A DNA stretch of 64,000 nucleotides from Metabacillus malikii (GCF_030813355.1 NZ_JAUSUD010000003.1:1-64000); one strand, 5' to 3'. Shown: positions 19,022-28,852, counted from the first letter of the stretch. Notes: generated from the letters alone by a model not told the origin. Program-made: numbers and translations.

Positions 19022-20650
19022 TTATTTTGTATTTATGACGGCTTCGACAATGTTTGAAGCGTGGTCTCCGATTCTTTCTAGGTTGCTAATAATATCGACA
19101 TAGACGATTCCGGCGTCACCTGTACATTGACGTTCGTTCAAACGTAAAATATGTTTCTTTCTTAATTGACGCTCCATTTTATCAATTTTGTCTTCATTCT
19201 CTAGCGCTTTTTTGGCTAATTCAACATCTTCGTTAAAGAATGCGTCATAAGCCATTTGTAATGTTGTAGTCGTTAAGTTATACATTTCTGCTAATTCTGT
19301 TTGTGCACTTTCTGATAGTGTCACCTTTTTATTTAATTTATAATCAATAAGCTCGACGATGTTTTCCATATGGTCACCAATTCGTTCAATATCACGAATC
19401 GAATCGGCTATGTTTGAAAATTCATCTCGTTCCGTATTTGATAACGATTTTGAAGAAATATCTAGTAAATATTGCGTAATCTTTTTATCTAAATTATTAA
19501 TGCCTGATTCATATTGAAGCGAGTTTTCCCGATGCTTTTTATCGCTATTATGAAAGTAAGTTAGTGCTTCATTCAGTCCGTTTATTGAGAATTCACACAT
19601 TCTCTTTAGTTCCTCTTTTGCTTGTCCTAATGCAATAGAGGGGGATCGTTCAATAAACATTGGATTTAAGTGATGTGGCTTCGTATCAATAAATTCATCA
19701 TCACCAGGGATAATCTTTGTCACAATCCATGCTAAAGCAAAGATAAATGGAAATTGGATCACCGTATTTGAAACGTTAAATATCCCGTGCGCAAAAGCAA
19801 TTGTCATCTCAGGATTTAAGCCAAGTACGCCTTGTAAATAGCCAATGAGATTCGTAAAAGGTGTAAGAATAATTAAGAAAATAATTGTACCAATTAGATT
19901 AAACATAACATGAACTAGAGCTGCACGTCTTGCGGCGATTGAAGCACCTAAAGCAGCAATAACAGCTGTAATCGTTGTTCCGATGTTGTCACCAAACAGC
20001 ACAGGTAAGGAGGCTTTTAAATTAATTGCTTCTTGTGAAAATAGTTCCTGTAAAATACCGATTGTTGCACTAGAACTTTGAACAATCACTGTAAAGATCG
20101 TTCCGACAACAACACCTAAAATAGGACTGTTACTCATACTTAATGTTAATTCTTGAAAGGCATCAAGTGAGCGTAACGGCTTCATACCACCACTCATCAA
20201 TTCTAAGCCATAAAATAACGCTCCAAAGCCAAAGACAACTTGACCAATCGAGGTAATCTTTACATTTTTAAAGAAGAATAAAAGAATTGCACCTAGCATG
20301 ATTATTGGTAAAGAGTATTCACCGATATCAATTCCAATAATAAACGCAGTGACGGTTGTCCCGATATTTGCTCCCATAATGACACCGATCGCTTGTCTTA
20401 GTGTCATAAACCCAGCACTTACAAGACCAACCGTTAAAGCCGTTGTCCCGGAGCTTGACTGAATCAGAACAGTTACTAGTACACCTGCTAATACGCCCAT
20501 GAATGGATTTGTCGTGAACCGGTCTAAAATATCCTTTAATCTGTCTCCAGCCGCATTTTGTAGACCATCGCCCATGTATTTAATCCCGAATAAAAAGATC
20601 CCTAGTCCCCCAAAAAATTGAAAGAGCATCTCTTGATAGTTTAAATCCAA
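19022..20650 (-). CDS. nptA: Na+/phosphate cotransporter family protein, NptA-like
   Basis: This is a sodium-coupled phosphate transporter of the inner membrane. Of about 542 residues, two inverted Na/Pi cotransporter repeats (each with a QSSSGTTAL or QSSSATIGI motif) fill residues 1-310. A PhoU-like helical domain (about 340-540, with two ERIGDHxxNI motifs) forms the cytoplasmic tail. The frame begins at a GTG (20662), but the Shine-Dalgarno AAAGGGAG overlaps that codon, so I prefer the in-frame TTG at 20650, which also gives a family-like N-terminus. PhoP-type half-sites lie upstream, so it should respond to phosphate starvation. Confidence 0.88.
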   Translation of the reverse strand: MDLNYQEMLFQFFGGLGIFLFGIKYMGDGLQNAAGDRLKDILDRFTTNPFMGVLAGVLVTVLIQSSSGTTALTVGLVSAGFMTLRQAIGVIMGANIGTTVTAFIIGIDIGEYSLPIIMLGAILLFFFKNVKITSIGQVVFGFGALFYGLELMSGGMKPLRSLDAFQELTLSMSNSPILGVVVGTIFTVIVQSSSATIGILQELFSQEAINLKASLPVLFGDNIGTTITAVIAALGASIAARRAALVHVMFNLIGTIIFLIILTPFTNLIGYLQGVLGLNPEMTIAFAHGIFNVSNTVIQFPFIFALAWIVTKIIPGDDEFIDTKPHHLNPMFIERSPSIALGQAKEELKRMCEFSINGLNEALTYFHNSDKKHRENSLQYESGINNLDKKITQYLLDISSKSLSNTERDEFSNIADSIRDIERIGDHMENIVELIDYKLNKKVTLSESAQTELAEMYNLTTTTLQMAYDAFFNEDVELAKKALENEDKIDKMERQLRKKHILRLNERQCTGDAGIVYVDIISNLERIGDHASNIVEAVINTK

Positions 20651-20715
20651 TGTGGAACACACTCCCTTTTATGTATGTATAAACACTTTGCTATAATAAC
20701 AATTTTAGACACGAA

Positions 20716-20776
20716 TTTACATTATTTTTACGCTTCTTTTACATAAATTTAATAAAATCTTTACATTAAATTTACA
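20716..20776 (+). promoter_or_regulatory. Six-fold PhoP direct repeats upstream of nptA
   Basis: Hexamers TTTACA, TTTACG, TTTACA, TTAATA, TTTACA and TTTACA begin at 20716, 20727, 20738, 20749, 20760 and 20771, exactly 11 bases apart. This is a more complete Pho box than that of pstS. The repeats read rightward on the plus strand, while nptA is transcribed leftward from 20650, and uppP starts 360 bases to the right. Confidence 0.88.
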
Positions 20777-20980
20777 AAGTGGAAATAGTTTTACTTTAGT
20801 TAGTAGAAAAGGGAGAAAATACAAGTATATTATTGCCAATTAGGTTAAAATTTTAGCTAAAATTTAATGCCTTTCATCTTACAATTGAATCATTCTGACA
20901 CACTGTCTGTTGTTGTTGGTATACCCGAAAAGACACAAAATTATCCGATGAGAATTCAGTTAAAACTTAGGATGAAGGTA

Positions 20981-21050
20981 GGGGACTGGAAGGTAGGGGG
21001 ACTGTCCCTGTATTTTGGCGTGGGACTAAGGTAGGGGACTGTCCCCTATT
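20981..21050. repeat. Clustered GGGGACTGTCCC palindromes
   Basis: TAGGGGACTGTCCCCTA (21032-21048) is a perfect palindrome. A second GGGGGACTGTCCC copy stands at about 20996-21008 and partial copies (GGGGACTGG, GGGACTAAGG) lie between. The same 13-base core is found in the nptA terminator and at 29156. Confidence 0.8.
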
Positions 21051-21138
21051 TCCTTTTTATTTACATTGTTTCTATATACAACGATTTAGTAATAACGTAT
21101 AATTTTTAAGTTAATGTATTGAAAAGGGAGATTAAAGA

Positions 21139-21978
21139 ATGGATATCATTACACTGATAAAAGCGTTGATACTAGGTATGGTCGAGGGGTTAACTGAATT
21201 TGCTCCGGTTTCTTCAACTGGTCATATGATTGTCGTCGATGATATGTGGCTACAATCTGGGGATACTTTAGGAAAGTACGTTGCAAATACCTTTAAAATA
21301 GTTATCCAATTAGGTTCGATTCTCGCAGTCGTCGTTGTTTTTAAAGACCGATTTATTGACCTGTTAGGCTTAAATCGTCTCAGCAAAAAGAAGCGTACTA
21401 CTGAACAAGGCGGTCAACATTTACGTTTGACACAAGTCATTGTAGGTTTAATTCCTGCAGGTGTTTTAGGTCTTCTTTTCGAGGATTATATTGATGAATA
21501 TCTATTTTCAATAGAAACAGTATTAATCGGTTTAGTAGTAGGGGCTATTTTAATGATTTTTGCCGACATCTATGGTGGGAAGAAGCCTAAGGTTGATACT
21601 GTTGATAAAATAACGTACAAACAAGCTCTATCAATTGGTTTCATCCAATGTTTATCACTTTGGCCAGGGTTTTCCCGCTCCGGTTCAACGATATCTGGTG
21701 GTGTGCTTTTAGGATTGAGCCATCGAGCAGCAGCTGATTTTACATTTATAATGGCAGTTCCGATTATGGCAGGCGCGAGTGGTATTTCGCTTTTGAAGAA
21801 CTGGGAGTATTTCACGCTTGAAGCAATGCCATTTTTTATTGTAGGATTTATTAGTGCTTTTGTTTTCGCATTAATCTCAATCCGTTTTTTCCTTAAGTTG
21901 ATAAATAAAATTAAGCTAATTCCATTTGCGGTTTATCGAATAGTGCTAGTTATTATTATTTGCATCGTTTATTTCTAG
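21139..21978 (+). CDS. uppP: Undecaprenyl-diphosphatase UppP (BacA family)
   Basis: This integral membrane phosphatase recycles undecaprenyl diphosphate to the monophosphate carrier for wall synthesis and confers bacitracin tolerance. The 279-residue protein has the two family motifs: GMVEGLTEFAPVSSTGHM near the N-terminus and PGFSRSGSTISGGVLLGLSHRAAADFTFIMAVPIM in the middle, with eight or so membrane helices. AAAAGGGAG precedes the ATG. It is monocistronic, with a strong terminator. Confidence 0.95.
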   Translation: MDIITLIKALILGMVEGLTEFAPVSSTGHMIVVDDMWLQSGDTLGKYVANTFKIVIQLGSILAVVVVFKDRFIDLLGLNRLSKKKRTTEQGGQHLRLTQVIVGLIPAGVLGLLFEDYIDEYLFSIETVLIGLVVGAILMIFADIYGGKKPKVDTVDKITYKQALSIGFIQCLSLWPGFSRSGSTISGGVLLGLSHRAAADFTFIMAVPIMAGASGISLLKNWEYFTLEAMPFFIVGFISAFVFALISIRFFLKLINKIKLIPFAVYRIVLVIIICIVYF

Positions 21979-22000
21979 GTAACTGCTAACGAGAAAAGTG

Positions 22001-22033
22001 AAAAAGTCCCGTCTTATTAAGGCGGGACTTTTT
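22001..22033 (+). terminator. Terminator after uppP
   Basis: A 15-bp stem (AAAAAGTCCCGTCTT with AAGGCGGGACTTTTT, one G-U pair) has a three-base loop. Its A and T ends make it effective in both directions. Confidence 0.92.
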
Positions 22034-22097
22034 ATGGTAAAAAATGAAACAAATACCATTGCTTCATCGTAATACTAGTAGAAGGGAAGTGTTACGG

Positions 22098-22787
22098 ATG
22101 AGTAAATATTCAATCTCTGAATTTTTAAAGCAAACAGAACAAGTGGATAAAGACCAAGGTTTATTTGAATTAGAAACACAGCGAATGCTTGAAGTTAATC
22201 TTGATGGTCAAGTTTGGGCAAAAGCGGGTTCAATGATTTCATATAACGGAAAAATCAAATTTGAACGCGAAGGAATGTTTGAACATGGACTGAGTAAAAC
22301 ATTTAAAAAGGCATTTACAGGTGAAGGGACCTCGTTGATGAAAGCGACGGGACGAGGGAAACTCTACCTAGCGGACCAAGGGAAAAAGGTTACAGTGCTT
22401 GATTTGAGAAATGAAGTCATCCATGTAAATGGGAATGACTTATTAGCATTTGAACCGAGTATTAACTGGGATATTAAGCTTATGAAGCGAATTGCAGGGA
22501 TGATGGCAGGTGGATTATTTAATGTCCGCTGCGAAGGAACCGGTATGGTCGCAATTACGTCCCATTATGAACCACTAACATTACGGGTAACCCCAGGAAA
22601 TCCTGTCATAACAGATCCAAACGCAACGGTAGCATGGAGCGGGGGATTGCAACCGGAATTCCAAACAGATATCACATTAAAGACCTTTTTTGGTAGAGGA
22701 AGCGGTGAATCAATCCAAATGAAATTTGCAGGCGATGGCTTTGTTGTCGTTCAGCCTTTTGAGGAAGTCTATTATCATTCTAAATAA
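22098..22787 (+). CDS. AIM24 family protein (TIGR00266/DUF124)
   Basis: This 229-residue protein is of the widespread AIM24/DUF124 beta-structure family, whose bacterial members have no settled function. Family features are the RMLEVNLDGQVWAKAGSMISYNGKIKF opening, Gly-rich turns (GEGTSLMKATGRGKLYLAD), and the C-terminal FFGRGSGESIQMKFAGDGFVVVQPFEE. The frame opens at 22044, but AGAAGGGAAG upstream of the ATG at 22098 sets the start. No signal peptide or membrane helix is present. Confidence 0.85.
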   Translation: MSKYSISEFLKQTEQVDKDQGLFELETQRMLEVNLDGQVWAKAGSMISYNGKIKFEREGMFEHGLSKTFKKAFTGEGTSLMKATGRGKLYLADQGKKVTVLDLRNEVIHVNGNDLLAFEPSINWDIKLMKRIAGMMAGGLFNVRCEGTGMVAITSHYEPLTLRVTPGNPVITDPNATVAWSGGLQPEFQTDITLKTFFGRGSGESIQMKFAGDGFVVVQPFEEVYYHSK

Positions 22788-23531
22788 GGATCGATTGTAA
22801 AGAAAATAGAGATGCATGGTCATCATTGTTACTCTATATTGAGTCGTCATTTTGGGTTGACTACCGTAAGTACTCACTTTCTGAAATCTTTTTATAATAG
22901 AGCGATATTTATCAACAATGAAGGTACCATAACCAATAGATGAATTGTCCTAAAAGAGATTAAAGTAAAAGGGCGAGGTATCGTCCTTTTTAACGTGAAT
23001 AGGTAATTTTACTTGTGAAAAAATTAGAGACTATATATTTAGATGAAATCTAAGAATCTTTTACTATACTAATAAGAGATTAATCGTTTTTATAACTCAA
23101 AGTGAAAATTAAGACATTCTTCAAAAAATAATTGAGCCTTTTTTTTAGAATATTGATATACTGAAAATAATAAACAGTTAAGACATATTTTTCTAAAGAG
23201 TAGGACGAAATTATTATCACCTGCTTTAATTAGTGTAGAGGACGTGGGACTTTAAGGACTTGTGAAAAATCGCATCAACTAAGTCCATGTAAAGCAGTAA
23301 AGATACTGCTCAAGCCTTAGAAAGAATTAAAGCTTAAGAACGTTATCGTACCTGTGAAAGTATTAGATAATGACTAACAGAATCTTCATAACGGATACGG
23401 GGCTAAAGACAAGCTTTGTAATTATAAAGACATTGAATTGACTTTATGAAAATCACTTCCTAATATAAAGCGTAGAAATGCATTGCTGTACTTTTTTATT
23501 TGCCAAATAAATACTAGATTGGAGGTATATT
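22788..23531. other. Gene-free stretch with one terminator-like hairpin
   Basis: No gene is supported here. AAAAGGGCGA (22967-22976) and TCGTCCTTTT (22981-22990) form a 10-bp stem with a four-base loop and a T run, a good plus-strand terminator for the AIM24 gene or a small transcript. The 23200-23470 part has frequent stops in all frames and may be decayed coding sequence, but I recognise nothing in it. Confidence 0.5.
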
Positions 23532-24149
23532 ATGCACGTTTATATTATTCTATCAGACACTAAATCAGTACTTACTAGAATCATTAAAGTGTTTACAAGA
23601 TATCCTTATAATCATGCTTCAATATCCTTCACTAAAGAACTAGATGTTGTATATAGCTTTGGGCGCAAGAGACCAAATAATCCGTTTATAGGCGGCTTTG
23701 TAAAAGAGGATTTAGACAGTTCCATTTTCAAGGGGGCATCTTGCGCAATTTATAAATGTACGGTCACAGAGAATCACTACCTGGAAATGTTGTCTAGAAT
23801 CCAGAAAATTGAAGAAGAGAAGGAATTATACAAATACAATTTTATTGGTTTATTTGCTGTTCTATTAAATAAAAAAATGAATAGAGAAAAGGCCTATTTC
23901 TGTTCACAATTTGTAGCAACGATCCTGTCAAATGCCGGGATTGCAATTAAAGATAAACCTGCATGCTTAGTTAAGCCTAACGACCTTACAGATTGTGGTC
24001 ACTTTGAGTTTGTCTATCAAGGAGAACTGAAAGATTATCTTTTAGTCGTTCAAGGAAAAGAGCGTGACGAGCAAACCGAAAATAGTAATCGACGATTCTA
24101 TTATCTATCTAGCATTTATTCTAAAATAACAAGAACGATTGCAAACTAA
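23532..24149 (+). CDS. Permuted papain-fold (NlpC/P60-like, YiiX/YaeF type) protein
   Basis: This 205-residue cytoplasmic protein has the residue order of circularly permuted NlpC/P60 enzymes: a His early (His28 in YNHASISF) and the Cys later (Cys124 in YFCSQFVATIL). Such proteins are found among lipid-modifying and wall-cleaving hydrolases. No signal peptide is visible, so a wall role is not obvious. GGAGGT precedes the ATG. It stands alone between a gene-poor stretch and a 52-bp repeat array. Function is unknown; the fold call is by motif only. Confidence 0.7.
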   Translation: MHVYIILSDTKSVLTRIIKVFTRYPYNHASISFTKELDVVYSFGRKRPNNPFIGGFVKEDLDSSIFKGASCAIYKCTVTENHYLEMLSRIQKIEEEKELYKYNFIGLFAVLLNKKMNREKAYFCSQFVATILSNAGIAIKDKPACLVKPNDLTDCGHFEFVYQGELKDYLLVVQGKERDEQTENSNRRFYYLSSIYSKITRTIAN

Positions 24150-24329
24150 TATAGAAGCCTTACGCTGTGACAGTAGGCTTTAACATACACAAACCCGAAC
24201 TATGTTTTGGAATTTGGATAGATCCATCCTATTAGTTCTGGTTGTATTTTGAAACATTGTTACTTGCTTTTACTAGGTAATTCCGCTGGTGTATTGGAAT
24301 TAACTCCCGCTTTTCGATGTGTTCGTTTT

Positions 24330-24620
24330 CGTATTCACCTGGGCTTATGAAGCTGATTTTGGTGCTGACAATGCTAAATTATCGTCTTCATTGATTTTTG
24401 AAGCCGTTTTTGGATCTGATACTGCAAAATTTCCGTCTTCATTAGACTTATGAAGGCGTTTTTGGCGCTGACTTTGGTGAATTTTCGTCTTCATCGGTTT
24501 TATGAAGCCGAATTTGGCGGTGGCTTTGGGAAAAAATCGTCTTCATCGTGCTAATGAAGCCGTTTTTGATGCTGGCTTTGAAAAAAAACGTCTTCATCGC
24601 CCTTACGAAGACACCCTAAG
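24330..24620. repeat. 52-bp tandem array 2 (about 6 copies)
   Basis: Units start at about 24330, 24383, 24434, 24486, 24538 and 24589 (period 51-53). Each carries CGTCTTCAT, seven or eight bases, then ATGAAGCCG, an inverted repeat with 8 of 9 positions paired, then a TTTTTGG-CTGACTTTG spacer. The inverted repeat is the same sequence as in array 3 at the right end of the window, so the two arrays are related. Confidence 0.85.
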
Positions 24621-24770
24621 CGAAACTCCTTTGAGTCTCACCTCTAGCTCTACCTCTCCCACGCATCCTGCAGGAGCCCCGCACTTCCACCACAACAATT
24701 AACCTTATTAAAATTACACATCAAAACTCCTAGTAAACTATGTTCGTTGTTTAACAAGAGTTCTTTCATC
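24605..24770 (-). repeat. Truncated, degenerate copy E of the dispersed repeat
   Basis: CTCACCTCTxxCTCTCCCACGCATCCTGCAGGAG and the flanking AATTACACATxxAAACTCCTAGTAAACTATGTTCG segment match the right half of MITE copy A with many changes. The left half is missing, and its break lies against the end of 52-bp array 2. Confidence 0.7.
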
Positions 24771-24962
24771 ATGTCCTAAAATCGTCGTTTAGTCTGACCT
24801 TTAATCCAATCGTTTTTATTTAAGAATCGAATAGGCTAAAATAATAACAATAGAATGATTATTGATAACGATGTGTAATCTATCAATGAGATTTTTCATA
24901 ATTGTCGTTCCGTTATGTCAAAGTAACTAAGCGATTATTTCCTATAAATGAGGTGTTAATGC

Positions 24963-26366
24963 TTGAAAGAAGAAATCGTTATAGAAGAATCATCGGTAGA
25001 AGCAGTCGAGGATGCCGTTCAGCGACAAAAGAAGTTCTTTGCTACAGGGCAGACCTTTGCTAAAGAAAAAAGGATTAATGTGCTTAAACAATTGGCTCAG
25101 CTAATCCGTTCAAATGAACGTGAGATTGTTACTGCGTTAAAGAATGATTTAAACAAATCGGAAACGGAAGCGTATATGACTGAAATTGGTTTTCTATTAG
25201 AAGAAATCCGGTTTGCGATAAAGAAAATCGATTCATGGATGAAACCCGTGAAGGTGAAAACAGCAAAAACACATATCGGCTCAAAAGGATATCAAGTTGC
25301 TGAACCGTACGGTGTAACACTTATTATTGCTCCTTGGAATTATCCATTTCAACTTCAATTAGCTCCACTAATCGGCGCCATTGCAGCAGGTAATACGGCT
25401 ATTTTAAAGCCGTCTGAGCTAGCTCCTCATACATCTCGATTACTTAGCAGGCTTATCAAAGCTGAATTTGACCCAAATTACATAGCTGTACTTGAAGGTG
25501 GCATTGAAACAACGAATCATTTGTTAGAGCAACCGTTTGATTATATTTTCTTTACCGGCAGTGTCCCCGTTGGAAAAATCATTATGCAAAAAGCGGCAAA
25601 GCAATTAATACCTGTCACACTTGAATTAGGTGGGAAAAGTCCTTGTATTGTCGATGAAACAGCAAATCTTACGCTTGCAGCAAAGCGCATTGCTTTCGGG
25701 AAATGGACAAATGCGGGACAAACATGTATTGCACCTGATTACTTATTTATTCATCATTCCGTACGAGATCGCCTAATCGAGGAAATGAAAAAAGTAGTAA
25801 AAGACTTTTACGGTTCGGATGCAAATCAAAATGAAAGCTATCCAAAAATTATTAATCAAAAGCACTTCAATAGGTTGAAACGGTATCTGTCTGATGGGGA
25901 CATTCTTTTTGGTGGACAGGTTAATGAAGACAAGCATAAAATGGCACCGACCTTGATGAAGCCTTTCGAGATGTCCAGTTCGTTAATGACAGAAGAAATA
26001 TTCGGTCCAATCCTGCCAATACTAGACTATGAAACACTTGACGAAGTCATTTCGTTTGTAAAAAAACGACCTAAACCATTGGCTCTCTATTTATTTACAA
26101 CGAATAACAACACGGAGAAACGAGTGCTAAAAGAAATCTCGTTTGGTGGAGGATGTGTTAATGATACGTTAATGCATATTGCAACACCATATCTTCCATT
26201 CGGTGGTGTAGGTGAAAGTGGTATCGGTTCGTACCATGGTGAATCGAGTTTTGTTGCATTTTCTCACTACAAAAGCATTCTTAAGCAAACAAATCGTTTT
26301 GATTTAAGCCTCAAGTATCCAAATGCAAAAAATAGCCTGAAATTAATGAAAAAGCTCATGAAGTAA
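24963..26366 (+). CDS. Aldehyde dehydrogenase (ALDH3-like, YwdH/AldX type)
   Basis: This NAD(P)-dependent enzyme oxidises aldehydes to acids. The 467-residue protein has the short ALDH3-like layout: ITLIIAPWNYPFQLQLAPLIGAIAAGNTAILKPSELAP, FTGSVPVGKIIMQKAAK, the general base Glu221 in LELGGKSP and the nucleophile Cys255 in GQTCIAPDY, 34 residues apart as usual. The C-terminus has a hydrophobic/basic tail but no clear anchor. The start is a TTG preceded by GAGGTG. It is 26 bases upstream of the first flavin monooxygenase-like gene and could handle aldehydes that enzyme generates (inference). Confidence 0.9.
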   Translation: MKEEIVIEESSVEAVEDAVQRQKKFFATGQTFAKEKRINVLKQLAQLIRSNEREIVTALKNDLNKSETEAYMTEIGFLLEEIRFAIKKIDSWMKPVKVKTAKTHIGSKGYQVAEPYGVTLIIAPWNYPFQLQLAPLIGAIAAGNTAILKPSELAPHTSRLLSRLIKAEFDPNYIAVLEGGIETTNHLLEQPFDYIFFTGSVPVGKIIMQKAAKQLIPVTLELGGKSPCIVDETANLTLAAKRIAFGKWTNAGQTCIAPDYLFIHHSVRDRLIEEMKKVVKDFYGSDANQNESYPKIINQKHFNRLKRYLSDGDILFGGQVNEDKHKMAPTLMKPFEMSSSLMTEEIFGPILPILDYETLDEVISFVKKRPKPLALYLFTTNNNTEKRVLKEISFGGGCVNDTLMHIATPYLPFGGVGESGIGSYHGESSFVAFSHYKSILKQTNRFDLSLKYPNAKNSLKLMKKLMK

Positions 26367-26392
26367 ATTTGTGGAGAAAGCTGGGAGTAGGA

Positions 26393-27373
26393 ATGAAATT
26401 AAGTGTACTTGACCAATCTGTTATCCGAATGGGTGAGACAGCAAGTGATGCCTTTAATAAGACTGAACAATTAGCAAAGCTGACAGATGATTTAGGGTAT
26501 ACAAGATTTTGGGTTGCAGAACATCATAATACGAATGGACTTGCCGGCACTTCTCCAGAAATATTAATCAGTCATTTAGCTACAATGACGGATAGAATCC
26601 GGATTGGCTCAGGTGGTGTGCTCCTCCCGCAATACAGTCCATTTAAAATTGCAGAAAACTTTAACGTATTACAAACCTTATATCCCGACCGGATTGATTT
26701 AGGGATTGGACGGTCACCAGGTGGACCTCCAACAACGAGGTTGGCGTTAACCGACGGAATCCGCAAAAGCCTTAATGAGTTTCCGAGACAAGTGAGTGAA
26801 CTACAAAGTTATCTAACAAATCAGCACACAGAAAACGATGTTATTGCATACCCACTTACGAAACAGTTGCCTGAGATGTGGATGTTAGGTGTATCACAAA
26901 GAGGGGCAAGACTTGCTGCTGAAAAAGGGACGGCATTTACTTTTGGCCATTTTCTTGTACCTACATCTGGTCAAGTTGCGATTGAACAGTATAAACGTGA
27001 TTTCAAACCTTCCCCTTTTCTTGCGGAACCTAAAGTGAATGTTTGTGTATTCATCGTTTGTGCTCCGACAAGAGAAAAGGCAGAGGAAATTGCCTTGACA
27101 CAGGATTTGTGGCTATTAGCGGTTGAAAAGGGGGAGAATACGAAAATTCCTTCAATAGAGCAGGCGAAAAGTAATCGTTTAACGGAAAAAGACAAAGAGA
27201 AGATTAAACAAAATCGTAAACGAATGATGATTGGAACGCCTGAAGATGTAAAGGAGCAACTACTATTGTTAAGTGAAAAGTATCAAGTTGAGGAATTTAT
27301 GGTGATTAACAATGTTTATAGCTTTGAAGATAAATTGTATACATACAATGTACTAGCAGATATGTTTCTTTAA
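26393..27373 (+). CDS. LLM-class flavin-dependent oxidoreductase (first of two)
   Basis: This is a bacterial-luciferase-like TIM-barrel protein of about 326 residues that would use reduced flavin. Typical segments are KLSVLDQSVIRMGETASDAF, RFWVAEHHNTNGLAGTSPEILISHLA and RIRIGSGGVLLPQYSPFKIAENFNVLQTLYPDRIDLGIGRSPGG. The frame opens at a TTG at 26369, but GGGAG before the ATG at 26393 sets the start, and the paralogue begins the same way. The substrate is unknown. Family members in Bacillus (YwcH/YtmO type) are mostly uncharacterised. Confidence 0.88.
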   Translation: MKLSVLDQSVIRMGETASDAFNKTEQLAKLTDDLGYTRFWVAEHHNTNGLAGTSPEILISHLATMTDRIRIGSGGVLLPQYSPFKIAENFNVLQTLYPDRIDLGIGRSPGGPPTTRLALTDGIRKSLNEFPRQVSELQSYLTNQHTENDVIAYPLTKQLPEMWMLGVSQRGARLAAEKGTAFTFGHFLVPTSGQVAIEQYKRDFKPSPFLAEPKVNVCVFIVCAPTREKAEEIALTQDLWLLAVEKGENTKIPSIEQAKSNRLTEKDKEKIKQNRKRMMIGTPEDVKEQLLLLSEKYQVEEFMVINNVYSFEDKLYTYNVLADMFL

Positions 27374-27411
27374 ATCTCTCTGAAATGTTCGCTTCAAATG
27401 GAGGTGAAAGG

Positions 27412-28407
27412 ATGAAGTTAAGTATTTTAGACCAAGCACCGATTTCAAAAGGTCAAACAGCAAAAGATGCGTTAGAGGCAGCGGTCAAACTAGCTCAAAT
27501 TGGTGAGGATAATCGATATACCAGATATTGGATTGCGGAGCATCACGATTTACCTGGATTAGCCTGTTCAGCTCCAGAGGTTATGCTTGGGTATATCGGT
27601 GCGAGAACAAATAGGATACGAATCGGATCTGGAGCAATTTTACTCCCTCATTATCGCCCGTACAAGGTGGCTGAAACACATCATGTATTAGCAACGTTAT
27701 TTCCTAGTAGAGTTGATTTAGGAATCGGTCGTTCACCAGGAGGTTCTGCTGAAGCATCGTTGGCATTATCGAAAAACTTTTTAGCTAATGTGAAGGAGTT
27801 TCCGGAAGCCGTAGATGAACTGAAACATTTCCTTGCAAATGATTTTGAAAATGACCACATGTTTTCAAAAGTGAAAGCATCGCCAATACCAGTTGTACCT
27901 CCCGAGTTATGGCTTTTAGGGATGAGTAAGAAAAGTGCACTTCTAGCTGCAGAGAAAGGGCTACCTTATGCATATGCTGACTTTATGAGTGAGCAAAGCG
28001 GCGGCGAAATTGTCCGGCTCTATTACGACAATTTTAAATTAACAAACATAAACAAGCCTGAATCAATTGTTGCCGTCTCTGTTATTTGTGCCGAATCAAC
28101 TGAAAAAGCTGAAAGAATCGCTTCTAGTTGGATATTATGGAATGTTTTAGCGGCAAAAGGAGAAGCTAGAGATGGAATTCCTTCCATTGCTGAAGCTGAA
28201 TCATACTCTTATTCCTCGAAGGAACACGAATTAGTCAGCAATATAAAGCGCAAAATGATAATTGGCAATCCAAAAGAAGTTAAACAGAAACTACTAACGG
28301 TAAAAAACTCGTACAGAACTTCTGAATTAATGATACTAACAATAACATATCAGCCTGAAGATAGATGGGAATCGTACAAACTGATAGCAAATGAATGTTT
28401 TAATTAA
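27412..28407 (+). CDS. LLM-class flavin-dependent oxidoreductase (second of two)
   Basis: This is a paralogue of the preceding gene, about 331 residues, sharing KLSILDQAPISKGQTAKDAL, RYWIAEHHDLPGLACSAPEVMLGYIG, RIRIGSGAILLPHYRPYKVAE and SRVDLGIGRSPGG. GGAGGTG eight bases upstream selects the ATG at 27412 over an earlier one at 27385. The tandem pair is clearly duplicated but well diverged, so the two probably act on different substrates or form a heterodimer as LuxA/LuxB do (inference). Confidence 0.88.
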   Translation: MKLSILDQAPISKGQTAKDALEAAVKLAQIGEDNRYTRYWIAEHHDLPGLACSAPEVMLGYIGARTNRIRIGSGAILLPHYRPYKVAETHHVLATLFPSRVDLGIGRSPGGSAEASLALSKNFLANVKEFPEAVDELKHFLANDFENDHMFSKVKASPIPVVPPELWLLGMSKKSALLAAEKGLPYAYADFMSEQSGGEIVRLYYDNFKLTNINKPESIVAVSVICAESTEKAERIASSWILWNVLAAKGEARDGIPSIAEAESYSYSSKEHELVSNIKRKMIIGNPKEVKQKLLTVKNSYRTSELMILTITYQPEDRWESYKLIANECFN

Positions 28408-28418
28408 TGCTCCTTTTT

Positions 28419-28765
28419 AAAAGATTGTGGCTTTTTTGCACTAACTTTTTTTAGGGCTTGTTGGAGCGTAAGTGCGAGACTCCTGCGGGATGCGTGGGAG
28501 AGGTGAGACGTGAGCAGGCGTTTACGCTGAGGAGAACGAAAAGCGTAGGCGGCTTGCCCATCGACGTACAAACTGGAGGGGCATCGACTAAGACCAAAGG
28601 AATCACGATGAGCCGAATGGCGAATCAATGATGACTTATCGTAGGGAGAAGACCTGAAGTTTGCTTGTTCGTGCGCAAGGAGCTATGAAGCTCACCACCC
28701 CCCCCGCGGAAAGCGAGTACTGCAAGAGGAGACAAACCCTAAACGACAACCCAGATAAAAGAAAC
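28419..28765 (+). repeat. Dispersed repeat copy D with a nested 155-bp insertion
   Basis: The core repeat (GTGCGAGACTCCTGCGGGAT through GCGGAAAGCGAGTACTGCA) is present but split. After ...GCTGAGGAG the sequence 28535-28689 is inserted, and the core resumes at GCTCACC (28690). The insert is unrelated to the other copies and carries GCGTAGGCGGCTTGCCCATCG near its left end. The outer flanks, AAAAGATTGTGGC...GCACTAAC and CCCTAAACGACAAC, recur fused at 46513-46562 without any core. Confidence 0.85.
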
Positions 28766-28852
28766 AAAGTTTAGGAAAACAGGCTTAATTAATTTGTAGA
28801 AAGTTCACTATTACTAAATAATCGATAATATAATAGAAAGAGGTTCATTTAA

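Noticed and set aside
23200-23470. Possible decayed gene before the papain-fold gene
   Set aside because: Some short protein-like stretches exist, but stops occur in all frames and nothing is recognisable, so no pseudogene is called.
24502-24702. Plus-strand frame MKPNLAVALGKNRLHRANEAVF...
   Set aside because: It spans array 2 and the degraded dispersed repeat. Its repeated peptides simply reflect the DNA repeat.
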